Assembly: GCA_949286215.1 (NCBI GenBank)
Contig: CASDYX010000013.1
Location: 1 to 44,603, forward strand
Reading direction: 5' to 3'
Length of the DNA: 44,603 nt
From: an uncultured Pseudomonadota bacterium
GTDB lineage: Bacteria; Pseudomonadota; Alphaproteobacteria; RF32; CAG-239
Each line of letters starts with the position of its first letter. The stretch's first letter is position 1. The notes beneath the pieces were generated by a model. That model did not search any database. It saw nothing but the letters and a program-made list of their open reading frames with translations, and was not told the origin of the DNA. The position numbers were made by a program, and so were the translations under genes. Shown here piece by piece: positions 34,638 to 42,912 of this stretch.

Positions 34638-35891
34638 TTGACACATTCATTTAACCGCCTGACCACCATAGCCGCGTTAGACATTGGCTCGTCAAAAGTT
34701 TGTTGCCTGATAGCAAAAATCAGCCGCGATAAAAAAATCAACGTGGTTGGCTACGGTTATAATGCCTCCAAAGGTATCAAAAACGGAATTGTGACCGATA
34801 TTAATCAAGCCACATTATCGGTTTGCAACGCGGTTGAAACTGCGGAACAAATGGCCAATGAGCGTATCAATCGCATCATCGTCAACATCTCCGGCGACAG
34901 AATCAAAAGCAGTATCAAAGGGGCAACAATCGCCATCAACCGCAACCGTCCGGTTAATGACATGGATATCAAAAAAGTCATTGAAAAAGGCATCAACAAA
35001 ATAAACGTTGAAGACAACGAACTCATTCACTGCCTACCGACCAATTATCGCCTTGACTTGGGCGAAGAGATAAAAGACCCGCGCAATATTTATGGCGAGA
35101 ATTTATCCGTCAACATTTTGCTGGGAATGGTGCCCGATATTCAGTTCAAAAACCTTTCCACCGTAATGGAAAATGCGCACCTTGAAATTGCCGAAAAAGC
35201 CTTTTCGGCCTATGCTTCGGGTTTAGCTTGCTTGGTTGAGGATGAAAAAGAAATCGGCGCTTCAATCGTTGATATCGGGGGCGGCACCACCAATATTGCC
35301 ACCTTTAAGCACGGATATCCGATTGCCTTTTCTTCTATTGGCGTTGGCGGCAACAATGTAACCAATGATATTGCCTGGGGTTTAACCACATCTTTCACCC
35401 ATGCCGAAAGATTAAAAACCCTGCATGGCTGTGCTTTTATGACCTCGCAAGATAAAGAAGACTTAATCAATGTCTATCCCGTTGGCGAGGAAGACGACAG
35501 CCTCATCAAACAAGTTCCCAAAGCCGAATTAATCAGCATTATCACACCGCGTATTGAAGAAATATTTGAACTTGTAAACAAGAAGCTCGCTGAACATGGT
35601 CTAAAAGACATTTCTTCACACCGCGTTGTTCTCACCGGTGGTGGTTCACAATTATCAGGGATTCGCGATATTGCCACCATGATACTCGACAAACAAGTCC
35701 GCATTGGCCGTCCGAAAAACGTTATCAATTTACCGGATAATTTATACAATCCATGTTTTTCAACCGCCATTGGTTTGTTGCTGTTTGCACTGAATTACAG
35801 CGAACGAAAGCCCAACAAAATCATCAGCAAACCGGTTGCCGGCAATTCTGGGCTGAGCCGAATAATGACTTGGTTTAAGCAAAGTTTTTAA
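34638..35891 (+). CDS. ftsA: Cell division protein FtsA
   Basis: Actin-like ATPase that tethers FtsZ to the membrane. The 417-residue protein has phosphate-1 ALDIGSSKVCCLIA (residues 13-26), the 1C insertion, phosphate-2 IVDIGGGTTNIATF, the adenosine motif VVLTGGGSQLSGI, and the C-terminal amphipathic membrane helix SRIMTWFKQSF. Translation starts at TTG 34638 after GAGGGATAAG; no in-frame ATG exists near enough. A terminator follows the gene, cutting it off from ftsZ. Confidence 0.96.
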   Translation: MTHSFNRLTTIAALDIGSSKVCCLIAKISRDKKINVVGYGYNASKGIKNGIVTDINQATLSVCNAVETAEQMANERINRIIVNISGDRIKSSIKGATIAINRNRPVNDMDIKKVIEKGINKINVEDNELIHCLPTNYRLDLGEEIKDPRNIYGENLSVNILLGMVPDIQFKNLSTVMENAHLEIAEKAFSAYASGLACLVEDEKEIGASIVDIGGGTTNIATFKHGYPIAFSSIGVGGNNVTNDIAWGLTTSFTHAERLKTLHGCAFMTSQDKEDLINVYPVGEEDDSLIKQVPKAELISIITPRIEEIFELVNKKLAEHGLKDISSHRVVLTGGGSQLSGIRDIATMILDKQVRIGRPKNVINLPDNLYNPCFSTAIGLLLFALNYSERKPNKIISKPVAGNSGLSRIMTWFKQSF

Positions 35892-35902
35892 GTACTTTTC
35901 CA

Positions 35903-35935
35903 CCTCTTTTGTTTCCTTGCAAAAGAGGTTTTTTT
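35903..35935 (+). terminator. Intrinsic terminator between ftsA and ftsZ
   Basis: CCTCTTTTG (35903-35911) and CAAAAGAGG (35920-35928) form a perfect 9-bp stem with an 8-base loop, followed by seven Ts. It begins 12 bases after the ftsA stop. Confidence 0.92.
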
Positions 35936-36000
35936 ATAAAATTTCAAAAAATTTAAAATTAAAAAAAAGTTAGTAACCAAAACTTAATTTATTTTCCGTA

Positions 36001-36009
36001 TGCTATACA
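36001..36009 (+). promoter_or_regulatory. Putative extended -10 promoter for ftsZ
   Basis: TG at 36001-36002 followed by TATACA at 36004-36009 forms an extended -10 element; no good -35 lies 17 bases upstream. It ends 34 bases before the ftsZ ATG. Since a terminator closes ftsA, ftsZ must have its own promoter, and this is the best candidate. Confidence 0.45.
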
Positions 36010-36043
36010 TAACTTAAGTAAAATTTTTGGAGTAAGAAATACA

Positions 36044-37756
36044 ATGTCAATCAAATTAGCTGTACCAGAAGCCACCGTAATGCACTTAAAACCGAGAATC
36101 TCAGTCATCGGCGTAGGCGGAGGCGGCGGCAATGCCGTCAACAACATGATTGACCAAAATTTGGAAGGTGTTGACTTTATCGTTGCCAACACTGACGCCC
36201 AAGCTTTAGCCCATTCCAAAGCCAGTCGTAAAATTCAATTAGGTCTTGAAACCACCATGGGTTTGGGTGCCGGTGCTCGTCCCGAAGTCGGACGCATGGC
36301 TGCCGAAGAAGCCAAAGAAGAAATTGAAAAAGAATTAGAAGGCGCCAATATGGTATTCATCACTGCCGGTATGGGTGGTGGTACCGGTTCAGGTGCTGCT
36401 CCGGTTGTCGCTCGCCTTGCCAAAGCCAAAGGTATCTTAACGGTTGGCGTTGTGACCAAACCTTTCCAATTTGAGGGTCGCAAACGTATGGAAACAGCCG
36501 AAGCCGCTGTTGAAGATTTCACCAATTCGGTAGATAGTATCATCATTATTCCAAACCAAAATCTGTTCCGCGTTGCTGACAAAAAAACCACTTTGGCCGA
36601 TGCATTTATCATGGCCGATAACGTCTTGTATGCTGGCGTTCGCTCCATCACCGACTTGATGATGATGCCGGGCTTAATTAACTTGGACTTCGCCGATATT
36701 AAGAGCATCATGGAAGACAAAGGCAAAGCCATTATGGGTACGGGTGAAGCCGAAGGCGAAGATCGTGCCATCAAAGCCGCCGAACAAGCACTGGCCAATC
36801 CTTTGCTTGATGACTGCTCAATGCGTGGAGCCAAAGGTGTATTAATCAACATCACCGGTGGTTCTGACATCACCTTGTTTGAGATTGATGAAGCCGCCAG
36901 CCGCATTAAAGAAGAAGTTGATGAAGATGCCAACATCATCTTCGGTTCAAGTTTTGATGAAGCTTTAGTCGGAAAAATTCGTGTTTCAATCGTTGCCACG
37001 GGTATTGGCGATGGCGCAGCCAGACAACCTCAGCCCAAACCGGCAGCCAAGGTAGCAGAAGACTACCTCAAAGAAAGTTTTATGCCGGAAGTAAAGACAT
37101 TAGACGTTCCGAATGAAGAAACCGATTCCAACTTAGAAAAATTCTCAGCCACCGCTTCTGAAATGAGCGAAGAAGCTGAAACGCCGGAGGAAACAATCAT
37201 CAGCGCGCCGATAGTTTCCTTTAGCTCCGACGAAGAGACTTCTCCTGCCAATGAAGAAGAGCCTATTGCTCAAGCTCCGGTAGAAGAAGAAAAATTTGAG
37301 GATTTCAATAATCTTGATAATTCAACGATTATAAATGATATGCCTCAAGCCTCCTCTTTGTTTAAGGCTATTATTAGCAAAAACGAAGACATAAATGTTG
37401 ATGACCAACTCGCCAACATTTTATCTTCCAACGAAAATTCTTTCACGGCCAAGACCTCGCTCAAACAAGTAGAGGAAGAGCCGGAATTATTCCCGAACCA
37501 CAATCCAAAACCTTTTTCAGCTCCACGCAAAGAAGAGCCGGAAAAATTGATTGTAAACGATGATGATGAAGAATATACCCCAACCCTCATTGAAAGAGTA
37601 ACGGGCTTCTCCATCGCCAAGAGAAACCGCAAGAAACAGGCAAAGGAAAATGAGCGTTACCAAGAGCCTATTTCTCCATCTTTCTCAGACAACGATTACG
37701 ACCCTGAAGATAAGTTGAATCTGGAGATTCCGTCATTTTTACGGCGTAAATCGTAA
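36044..37756 (+). CDS. ftsZ: Cell division protein FtsZ, long C-terminal extension
   Basis: Tubulin-like GTPase that forms the division ring. Residues 18-320 are the GTPase core with [12 protein letters not shown] (21-32), signature GGGTGSG at 111-117 and the T7 loop [11 protein letters not shown]. At 570 residues it is far longer than the 383 of E. coli: an acidic, Glu/Ser/Pro-rich linker of about 230 residues precedes the conserved C-terminal peptide LEIPSFLRR that binds FtsA. Long linkers are common in Alphaproteobacteria. TTGGAG upstream is the ribosome site. Confidence 0.97.
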   Translation: MSIKLAVPEATVMHLKPRISVIGVGGGGGNAVNNMIDQNLEGVDFIVANTDAQALAHSKASRKIQLGLETTMGLGAGARPEVGRMAAEEAKEEIEKELEGANMVFITAGMGGGTGSGAAPVVARLAKAKGILTVGVVTKPFQFEGRKRMETAEAAVEDFTNSVDSIIIIPNQNLFRVADKKTTLADAFIMADNVLYAGVRSITDLMMMPGLINLDFADIKSIMEDKGKAIMGTGEAEGEDRAIKAAEQALANPLLDDCSMRGAKGVLINITGGSDITLFEIDEAASRIKEEVDEDANIIFGSSFDEALVGKIRVSIVATGIGDGAARQPQPKPAAKVAEDYLKESFMPEVKTLDVPNEETDSNLEKFSATASEMSEEAETPEETIISAPIVSFSSDEETSPANEEEPIAQAPVEEEKFEDFNNLDNSTIINDMPQASSLFKAIISKNEDINVDDQLANILSSNENSFTAKTSLKQVEEEPELFPNHNPKPFSAPRKEEPEKLIVNDDDEEYTPTLIERVTGFSIAKRNRKKQAKENERYQEPISPSFSDNDYDPEDKLNLEIPSFLRRKS

Positions 37757-37786
37757 TTTTAAGATATTATTATAGGTTATAAACCT

Positions 37787-37816
37787 AAAAAAACCCTCGA
37801 TTAACGAGGGTTTTTT
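37787..37816. terminator. Bidirectional intrinsic terminator between ftsZ and lipoprotein gene
   Basis: ACCCTCG (37793-37799) and CGAGGGT (37805-37811) around ATTAA, with an A run on the left and a T run on the right. It serves the convergent ftsZ and OmpA-type genes. A small palindrome, TAGGTT-ATA-AACCTA, lies just upstream. Confidence 0.93.
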
Positions 37817-37832
37817 AGTATCTAAAGCCAAA

Positions 37833-38474
37833 TTACTTTTGCATATTAATCAACGTAATCTCAACACGACGATTTTGCTCTCTTCCGGCAGCGGTGCTGT
37901 TAGAGGCAATCGGATTGCTTGGCCCCATTCCCATAACAGATAAACGACCAGCCGATACACCGCGGTTTTGCAGGTATGTTGCCACAGCTTGCGCACGTTT
38001 GAGAGAGAGTTGATTATTATAAGCCAAAGCACCGGTATTATCCGTATAACCAACCACTTGAACCAAAGTCTGGTCATATTCTTTGAGCACTTTTGCTACA
38101 GAATCCAACACTCTGTTAAATGAGGTTTGGAAAACAGCCGAGTCGGTTGCAAAAGTGATATTGCTCGGCATAATCAAACGCACCTGCCCGTTCATTTCTT
38201 GGACTTGAACGCCGGTACCAACCAATTCCTGACGAAGTTTGCTGGCTTGAATATCCATATATCCACCGGTTGCAGCTCCGCCAACAGCCCCTACACCGGC
38301 CCCGATAAGAGCACCTTTTTCGCCGCCAACCAAAGCTCCGATTCCTGCCCCCACAGCAGCACCGATACCTGTTCCCCAAGCCGTGTTAGAAACCTTGCTC
38401 TGCCCTGTATAAGGGTCCGTAGCACAAGCTGCCAACAAAGAAAGCGCAGCCACCGACATAATCAATTTTTTCAT
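37833..38474 (-). CDS. OmpA-family outer membrane lipoprotein with glycine zipper
   Basis: A 213-residue lipoprotein: signal peptide with lipobox LAAC (acylated Cys17), a glycine-rich zipper (about 30-72; GIGAAVGAGIGALVGGEKGA, several GxxxG repeats) and a C-terminal OmpA peptidoglycan-binding domain with GYTDNTGALAYNNQLSLKRA and NRRVEI, carrying the Asp and Arg that bind diaminopimelate. It likely anchors the outer membrane to the wall, as YiaD- or Pal-type proteins do. It is monocistronic, with its own promoter and terminator. Confidence 0.93.
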   Translation of the reverse strand: MKKLIMSVAALSLLAACATDPYTGQSKVSNTAWGTGIGAAVGAGIGALVGGEKGALIGAGVGAVGGAATGGYMDIQASKLRQELVGTGVQVQEMNGQVRLIMPSNITFATDSAVFQTSFNRVLDSVAKVLKEYDQTLVQVVGYTDNTGALAYNNQLSLKRAQAVATYLQNRGVSAGRLSVMGMGPSNPIASNSTAAGREQNRRVEITLINMQK

Positions 38475-38503
38475 ATTCCATCTCCTAAAATTAAGATACT
38501 AAT

Positions 38504-38532
38504 AATGTAGGAGTGGATAAGCGAAAAAACAA
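38504..38532 (-). promoter_or_regulatory. Putative promoter for the OmpA-type lipoprotein
   Basis: On minus, TTGTTT (38527-38532), a 17-base spacer and TACATT (38504-38509), ending 29 bases before the ATG at 38474. Confidence 0.55.
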
Positions 38533-38538
38533 GCCAAC

Positions 38539-38566
38539 AAAAAACCCTGTGAAAAACTTCACAGGG
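38539..38566 (-). terminator. Intrinsic terminator of the 100-residue protein gene
   Basis: CCCTGTGAA (38545-38553) and TTCACAGGG (38558-38566) form a 9-bp stem with a 4-base loop, followed on minus by six Ts. It lies 30 bases past the stop at 38596. Confidence 0.92.
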
Positions 38567-38595
38567 CTGTAATCTCTTTTTTCTGGCTTATAAGA

Positions 38596-38898
38596 TTACT
38601 TTTTGAAACATGGCGCTGCAATATTTGCCAACTTGTTCCAGAATTCAGAAATCAGAATGCGCTTCTGAATTTCTTCTTTTCCTCTTCCGGCTACATGCTC
38701 TGCATCGTAGCGGGCAGAAAGTTGGTGTCGATTAATTCTTGTCCGAAGCAAATACTTCTCCATCGAGGACAATTCCCCGATAAAATCGGCAACATTTTCT
38801 TCACTCAAAGCCAATGCCTGTGCTTCACCATTTTTCATCTCAATTACCTGAGGCTGATTCTCTTTCAACAAGCCTCTTAAAAATTCTTTAGTTTTCAT
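38596..38898 (-). CDS. Small soluble protein, function unknown (100 residues)
   Basis: I do not recognise this protein. It is 100 residues, soluble, likely all-helical, with a basic centre (YLLRTRINRHQLSARYD) and a C-terminal LANIAAPCFKK. There is no signal peptide or membrane helix. Upstream of the ATG the sequence is AATTTTTTAGAG with only a GAG touching the start, so the ribosome site is poor. It is monocistronic, with its own strong terminator, which supports a real transcript. It is the first of four unrecognised minus-strand genes in the 38.6-40.5 kb stretch. Confidence 0.65.
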   Translation of the reverse strand: MKTKEFLRGLLKENQPQVIEMKNGEAQALALSEENVADFIGELSSMEKYLLRTRINRHQLSARYDAEHVAGRGKEEIQKRILISEFWNKLANIAAPCFKK

Positions 38899-39033
38899 CT
38901 CTAAAAAATTAAAATGTTAAACAATTATATATAAAACCGCCGTAACACGGTATTTTTTTCAAAATAATTATTAATTGCTTAGCACTATATTCCCTAAAAT
39001 TTTCCAAATCAAGCAAAATTTTGTCCAAGACAC

Positions 39034-39063
39034 AAAAAAACGGCTATTTTCAAAATAACCGTT
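39034..39063 (-). terminator. Intrinsic terminator of the two small membrane protein genes
   Basis: The 25 bases at 39039-39063 fold on minus into a 10-bp stem (AACGGTTATT with AATAGCCGTT, one G-T pair), followed by seven Ts at 39034-39040. It lies 20 bases past the stop at 39083. Confidence 0.88.
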
Positions 39064-39082
39064 TCTTTTTACTTAAAAAATT

Positions 39083-39364
39083 TTATACTTTTTTCTGCTT
39101 TTCACTCAACATCTTCTTTGCTAAATTATATCGTATGCGATAATAAAGCGCCGAAGACCCCGATAACAAGTCGCCATGATTTGTTAGAAGGTATCCTGTA
39201 CGTTGTACAATATCCTCTAATTCCTTCGCGGACATACTTTTTAACTCTTCATGTAATTGTTTCTTATATTTTCTGGATTGAAAATACAAAAAAACACCAT
39301 ACCCGATAGCTCCCACTGTCAAAACAGCAAGCACTACTAAAAATTCAAAACCAACATGATTCAT
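39083..39364 (-). CDS. Small membrane-anchored protein, unknown (93 residues)
   Basis: Not recognised. An N-terminal helix at about residues 7-28 (FLVVLAVLTVGAIGYGVFLYF) is followed by a basic cytoplasmic part (QSRKYKKQLHEELKSMSAKE) and a helical tail with LLTNHGDLLSGSSALYYRIRYNL. The ATG is preceded by TTTTAGCTT, with no Shine-Dalgarno. It lies 21 bases after the 117-residue gene and shares a terminator, so the two form a transcription unit. Confidence 0.6.
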   Translation of the reverse strand: MNHVGFEFLVVLAVLTVGAIGYGVFLYFQSRKYKKQLHEELKSMSAKELEDIVQRTGYLLTNHGDLLSGSSALYYRIRYNLAKKMLSEKQKKV

Positions 39365-39385
39365 AAGCTAAAATATTAATTGTGA

Positions 39386-39739
39386 TTACTCTTCAATATG
39401 CATTCCAAAGACACGATTCTCGTCCTTTAATTTTTGTTTTTCCTCAATCTCATATTGGATTTCTCTTGCCACTGATTTTAAAAGAGGTAACTTCTCAGAT
39501 GACGGACAATCAACTTCATAGTCACCGATTTTTTTCTTAAAATCCGCCAAATAAAGCTCTAAATGCTCTTGCTTCATCTCTTCTAAAAAAAACGACAAAG
39601 CCTCATCCCGCATTTGTAATTTATTGTTAGCCTCTTGTAAAAAACAAATCGTCCGTTTCAAACGAAAATTTTTACAGAGCACAACAATCAAAAAAATTAC
39701 CGACACGCCGCAAAGCAGCCAAGCTAAAATTTCTCCCAT
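39386..39739 (-). CDS. Small membrane-anchored coiled-coil protein, unknown (117 residues)
   Basis: Not recognised. One N-terminal helix at about residues 3-23 (EILAWLLCGVSVIFLIVVL) and a cytoplasmic region rich in Glu, Lys and Leu with coiled-coil character (about 30-70 and 88-107). The same architecture as the next gene suggests a membrane partner pair. No Shine-Dalgarno is visible (ACCTTATCATT before the ATG). A weak promoter TTAATG/TATAAC lies upstream on minus. Confidence 0.6.
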   Translation of the reverse strand: MGEILAWLLCGVSVIFLIVVLCKNFRLKRTICFLQEANNKLQMRDEALSFFLEEMKQEHLELYLADFKKKIGDYEVDCPSSEKLPLLKSVAREIQYEIEEKQKLKDENRVFGMHIEE

Positions 39740-39866
39740 AATGATAAGGTTTTAAGTTATACAATAATAAATTCATAGCATTAACATTAGTTTACTAGAC
39801 AAAATATGTCAAGAAAATATATATCACCGAATAAAACTAAAATCTATAAAAAACCCTGTAAGGCAC

Positions 39867-39903
39867 AAAAAAGCCTGCTCTAATAAAAGAACAGGCTTTT
39901 TTT
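39867..39903. terminator. Intrinsic terminator, usable on both strands
   Basis: GCCTG (39873-39877) pairs with CAGGC (39892-39896); an inner TCT/AGA pair extends the stem past one mismatch. A run on the left (39867-39872) and T run on the right (39897-39903). It ends the minus-strand gene at 39916-40500. Confidence 0.8.
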
Positions 39904-39915
39904 AACACTTCAATT

Positions 39916-40500
39916 TTAGTCAACATCACATGCCGGCCACCAACAAAGTTTCATTGTTTCTTCCACTCCGGTACAGTAGCTATCCGGAAAATACCAATAA
40001 GCCGCAGTCAACCGACTATCATAATCCACACATCCCAATTGTGCATCGCGCTCATCGAGAAAATCGTCCATAAAGTTCGGTAAATCAAAGAACTTCTGAA
40101 TTGTATGAACTTCAAACGGAACTCTGTGTCTTGCTCGTGACATAGCATTCAAAAGAGAGCCGACTTCCTGGTACTCTAAGATTCGCCACGGATGAGAAGA
40201 AATTTTCGGCAACTTTTCCATATAAGCCAAGGCTTCTTGCCTAGTTGCATTTTTCAAGGTTTGCGCTACAAGCCAAATAGACTTACAACAGCAATCGTCA
40301 TAACGATAAGCCAAAGGCGTCTTATTCAAATCAATGCGCTTGGTAATTTCGCCGTCGTCATAATAAATATCAAACGAAGCTCCTTGAGCAATTTTCTGAG
40401 CATCCCAAAACAACTCTTCGAGTTCATTTTCTTTCAACCCGCTTTTCTGGCAAAACTCATTTAACAATTTGAGTTTGCGTAATCTTTCTTCTTTTTTCAT
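39916..40500 (-). CDS. Protein of unknown function, Cys/Trp-rich (194 residues)
   Basis: Not recognised. A soluble 194-residue protein with a lysine-rich helical start (MKKEERLRKLKLLNEF), a strand-like acidic part (FDIYYDDGEITKRIDL), a notable three-cysteine run in YDDCCCKSIW near residues 67-76, and a C-terminus rich in Trp, Tyr and Cys (YWYFPDSYC, then KLCWWPACDVD). The nine or so cysteines and absence of a signal peptide suggest a cytoplasmic metal or redox role, which is inference only. The ATG follows TTATTAGCTT with no Shine-Dalgarno. Own terminator. Confidence 0.65.
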   Translation of the reverse strand: MKKEERLRKLKLLNEFCQKSGLKENELEELFWDAQKIAQGASFDIYYDDGEITKRIDLNKTPLAYRYDDCCCKSIWLVAQTLKNATRQEALAYMEKLPKISSHPWRILEYQEVGSLLNAMSRARHRVPFEVHTIQKFFDLPNFMDDFLDERDAQLGCVDYDSRLTAAYWYFPDSYCTGVEETMKLCWWPACDVD

Positions 40501-40650
40501 AAGCTAATAAGATTTAAAATGAATAATAAGTTTTGCAATAAATAATAAAATTTTGAATTTTAAATAACACAACTTTTTTCATTTGCCAAGGTTTTAAATA
40601 TCCCTCATATATTGCTCCAATTAACCCTTAGGAAAAACGACATATTCCGC

Positions 40651-40679
40651 TTAACAAAACCGCATAATCCGTTTACACT
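40651..40679 (+). promoter_or_regulatory. Putative sigma-70 promoter for xseA
   Basis: TTAACA (40651-40656), a 17-base spacer and TACACT (40674-40679), ending 28 bases before the xseA ATG, within the 207-base divergent gap. Confidence 0.5.
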
Positions 40680-40707
40680 TGGCTTAAAATTAAAACAGGT
40701 CATAAAA

Positions 40708-42048
40708 ATGGAAAATTTATTTGATTTAGCCCCCTCTGCCACCCCCAAAAAAGAGGAGAAAGAATTTAGTGTCAGCGAGATTTCGTTTGAAATCAAACGC
40801 TGTGTTGAAACCACCTTTAACCACATCCGTGTGAAGGGCGAGATTTTTGGTGGCAAAAGAGCCGATTCCGGACATTGGTATTTATCCCTCAAAGATGAAA
40901 ACGCCGTACTTTCCGCAGTTATATGGAAAGGCGTTGCCTCCCGCTTAACCTTTAAGCCTGAAGACGGAATAGAAGTCATCGCCACGGGTAAGATTACCAC
41001 TTTTGCCGGCAAATCATCCTATCAATTAATTATTGAAAATTTGGAAATTGCCGGTACCGGAGCTTTGCTCAAGCTCTTAGAAGAACGTAAGCAAAAATTT
41101 GCCGCCGAAGGTCTGTTTGACCAAGCCCACAAAAAGAAAATACCTTTCTTGCCTGATACCATTGGTGTCATCACTTCTGCCAGCGGTGCCGTAATTCGTG
41201 ATATTATCCACCGTGTAACCGATCGTTTTCCTTCACACATTCTTCTGTGGCCGGCGCCTGTTCAAGGCGAAGGAGCTGCCGAAAAGATTGCAGCCGCCAT
41301 TAAGAGAATGAACGCTCTACCGCGAGAGGGCGACATCAAACGCCCCGATGTTTTGATTGTGGCTCGCGGCGGCGGAAGTCTGGAAGATTTGTGGCCATTT
41401 AATGAAGAGATTGTTATTCGCGCAGTTTACGATTCGGAAATTCCGATAATTTCAGCCGTTGGTCACGAAACCGACACCATGCTCATTGACTATGTTTCGG
41501 ATTTGCGCGCCCCAACCCCGACCGGCGCGGCTGAATTTGCAGTTCCCGTCAAATCGGAACTGCAAGCCCGCATGCTCACACTCCAAGGACGTATGCTAAG
41601 CAGCATCACTCACTATATGGCTGAAAGACAAAACATCCTTATCGGTCTTGGTCGAGGCATTCCCAATTTGGCGCAAATTCTGCAAGAAAACCAGCAAAAG
41701 TTTGATGACCGCATTGAACGACTTAATCTGTCTTTTACTAACCTCATCAACAACAAACACAATCAAATTGAGAGAATAAGCCTCCGTCCCTACTATATTC
41801 AAAACATTATCGAAAAACAAACCGACGCACTCAAAAACCTCAACTTAAGATTAGATTCCGTCTCGATTGAATCTGTATTAGCCAGAGGCTTTGCTTGGGT
41901 CAAAAACGCCCGTGGCAAAACCATCTACAATTTGGAGCAAGCCAAAAACTGCCCCTCATTGGAAATCAACTTTATAGACGGCTCACTCAAAACCAAACCG
42001 ATAGGAAAGAAAAATGAACTGCAAGGCGATTTATTTGATAGGCTTTAG
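40708..42048 (+). CDS. xseA: Exodeoxyribonuclease VII large subunit
   Basis: Catalytic subunit of the single-strand-specific exonuclease that trims DNA in repair and recombination. The 446-residue protein has an N-terminal OB fold (about 15-115; FNHIRVKGEIFGG, SGHWYLSLKDENAVLSAV), the nuclease core with GVITSASGAVIRDI, DVLIVARGGGSLEDLWPFNEE and AVGHETDTMLIDYVSDLRAPTPTGAAE, and a coiled-coil C-terminal region. I use the ATG at 40708 because the upstream 32 codons do not match the family and overlap the promoter. The small subunit XseB is not in the window. Its end overlaps the M23 gene by 35 bases. Confidence 0.96.
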   Translation: MENLFDLAPSATPKKEEKEFSVSEISFEIKRCVETTFNHIRVKGEIFGGKRADSGHWYLSLKDENAVLSAVIWKGVASRLTFKPEDGIEVIATGKITTFAGKSSYQLIIENLEIAGTGALLKLLEERKQKFAAEGLFDQAHKKKIPFLPDTIGVITSASGAVIRDIIHRVTDRFPSHILLWPAPVQGEGAAEKIAAAIKRMNALPREGDIKRPDVLIVARGGGSLEDLWPFNEEIVIRAVYDSEIPIISAVGHETDTMLIDYVSDLRAPTPTGAAEFAVPVKSELQARMLTLQGRMLSSITHYMAERQNILIGLGRGIPNLAQILQENQQKFDDRIERLNLSFTNLINNKHNQIERISLRPYYIQNIIEKQTDALKNLNLRLDSVSIESVLARGFAWVKNARGKTIYNLEQAKNCPSLEINFIDGSLKTKPIGKKNELQGDLFDRL

Positions 42049-42850
42049 CTTGTGCTTGAATGCACAAAACGCATCGGCTCTTACCTTATGCGGCAAACTT
42101 GCCCAAGGCGAATTAATTTCCGGACATGAAACCAATGCCCACATCATCAAACTAGGCACAAAAGAATATCAAGCTACACCGGACGGCAACTTCATTTTGG
42201 CTTTTGGACGAGATGAGAAAGCCTCTCAAAAATTAACCATCACCTATAAAGACGGCACCCAAAAATCTTGGGACATAAAAGTTGCGCCCACCAAATGGGA
42301 TATTCAAAACATCAAAGGCGTTCCACCTAAAAAGGTAAATCCGCCGGCATCTGCGCAAAAAGCTATTCAAAAAGAAAGAACTGATTTGGGCAAAGCCTTA
42401 TCCGCACAAAGCACTACACCGCTTTGGAAAAACGGCTTTATCCGTCCCTTGGAAGGAGGCAGAATCAGCGGCACCTTTGGCGGACAAAGAATTATGAATG
42501 GTCAAAAAATGAACTCTCATCAAGGGCTAGACATTGCTACTCCGATGAAAACACCGATTAAAGCCTCTGCCGACGGCATAGTAACCATGAATGAAGGACC
42601 ATATTTCTATTCCGGCACCATGGTGGTTTTAGACCACGGACAAAACCTCTCCACCATTTATGCACACTTGGATTCGGTAGCCGTCAAACAAGGTCAACGA
42701 GTTCATAAAGGAGATATAATCGCTTATTCCGGCAAAAGCGGACGCGCCACCGGCCCTCACCTACATTGGGGCGCCTCATTAAACGGAGTTAGATTTAATC
42801 CGCAATCCTTATTGCGATTTGATATCAATAAAAATTGCACGAATTTATAA
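42014..42850 (+). CDS. M23 (LytM-type) peptidoglycan endopeptidase
   Basis: A 278-residue exported zinc metallopeptidase. A signal peptide (about 1-22, CKAIYLIGFSLCLNAQNASA), an N-terminal domain of about 90 residues, a linker, then the peptidase M23 domain (about 155-265) with the zinc ligands in SHQGLDIA (HxxxD) and PHLHWG (HxH), plus VLDHGQNLSTIYAHLD. The metal site is intact, so it is probably a true hydrolase rather than an EnvC-like activator. The start lies 35 bases inside xseA after AGGAAAG, implying coupled expression. Confidence 0.9.
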   Translation: MNCKAIYLIGFSLCLNAQNASALTLCGKLAQGELISGHETNAHIIKLGTKEYQATPDGNFILAFGRDEKASQKLTITYKDGTQKSWDIKVAPTKWDIQNIKGVPPKKVNPPASAQKAIQKERTDLGKALSAQSTTPLWKNGFIRPLEGGRISGTFGGQRIMNGQKMNSHQGLDIATPMKTPIKASADGIVTMNEGPYFYSGTMVVLDHGQNLSTIYAHLDSVAVKQGQRVHKGDIIAYSGKSGRATGPHLHWGASLNGVRFNPQSLLRFDINKNCTNL

Positions 42851-42912
42851 AGCATTAACATTTATGTTATATGTTAGAGCTAACAAAAACCTTTTAAATT
42901 GGAATATAAGGA

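Noticed and set aside
36235..36999. Minus-strand open frame of 254 codons opposite ftsZ
   Set aside because: It mirrors the conserved FtsZ core and has no supporting start site; its Ser/Ala/Met-rich composition is typical of an antisense shadow.
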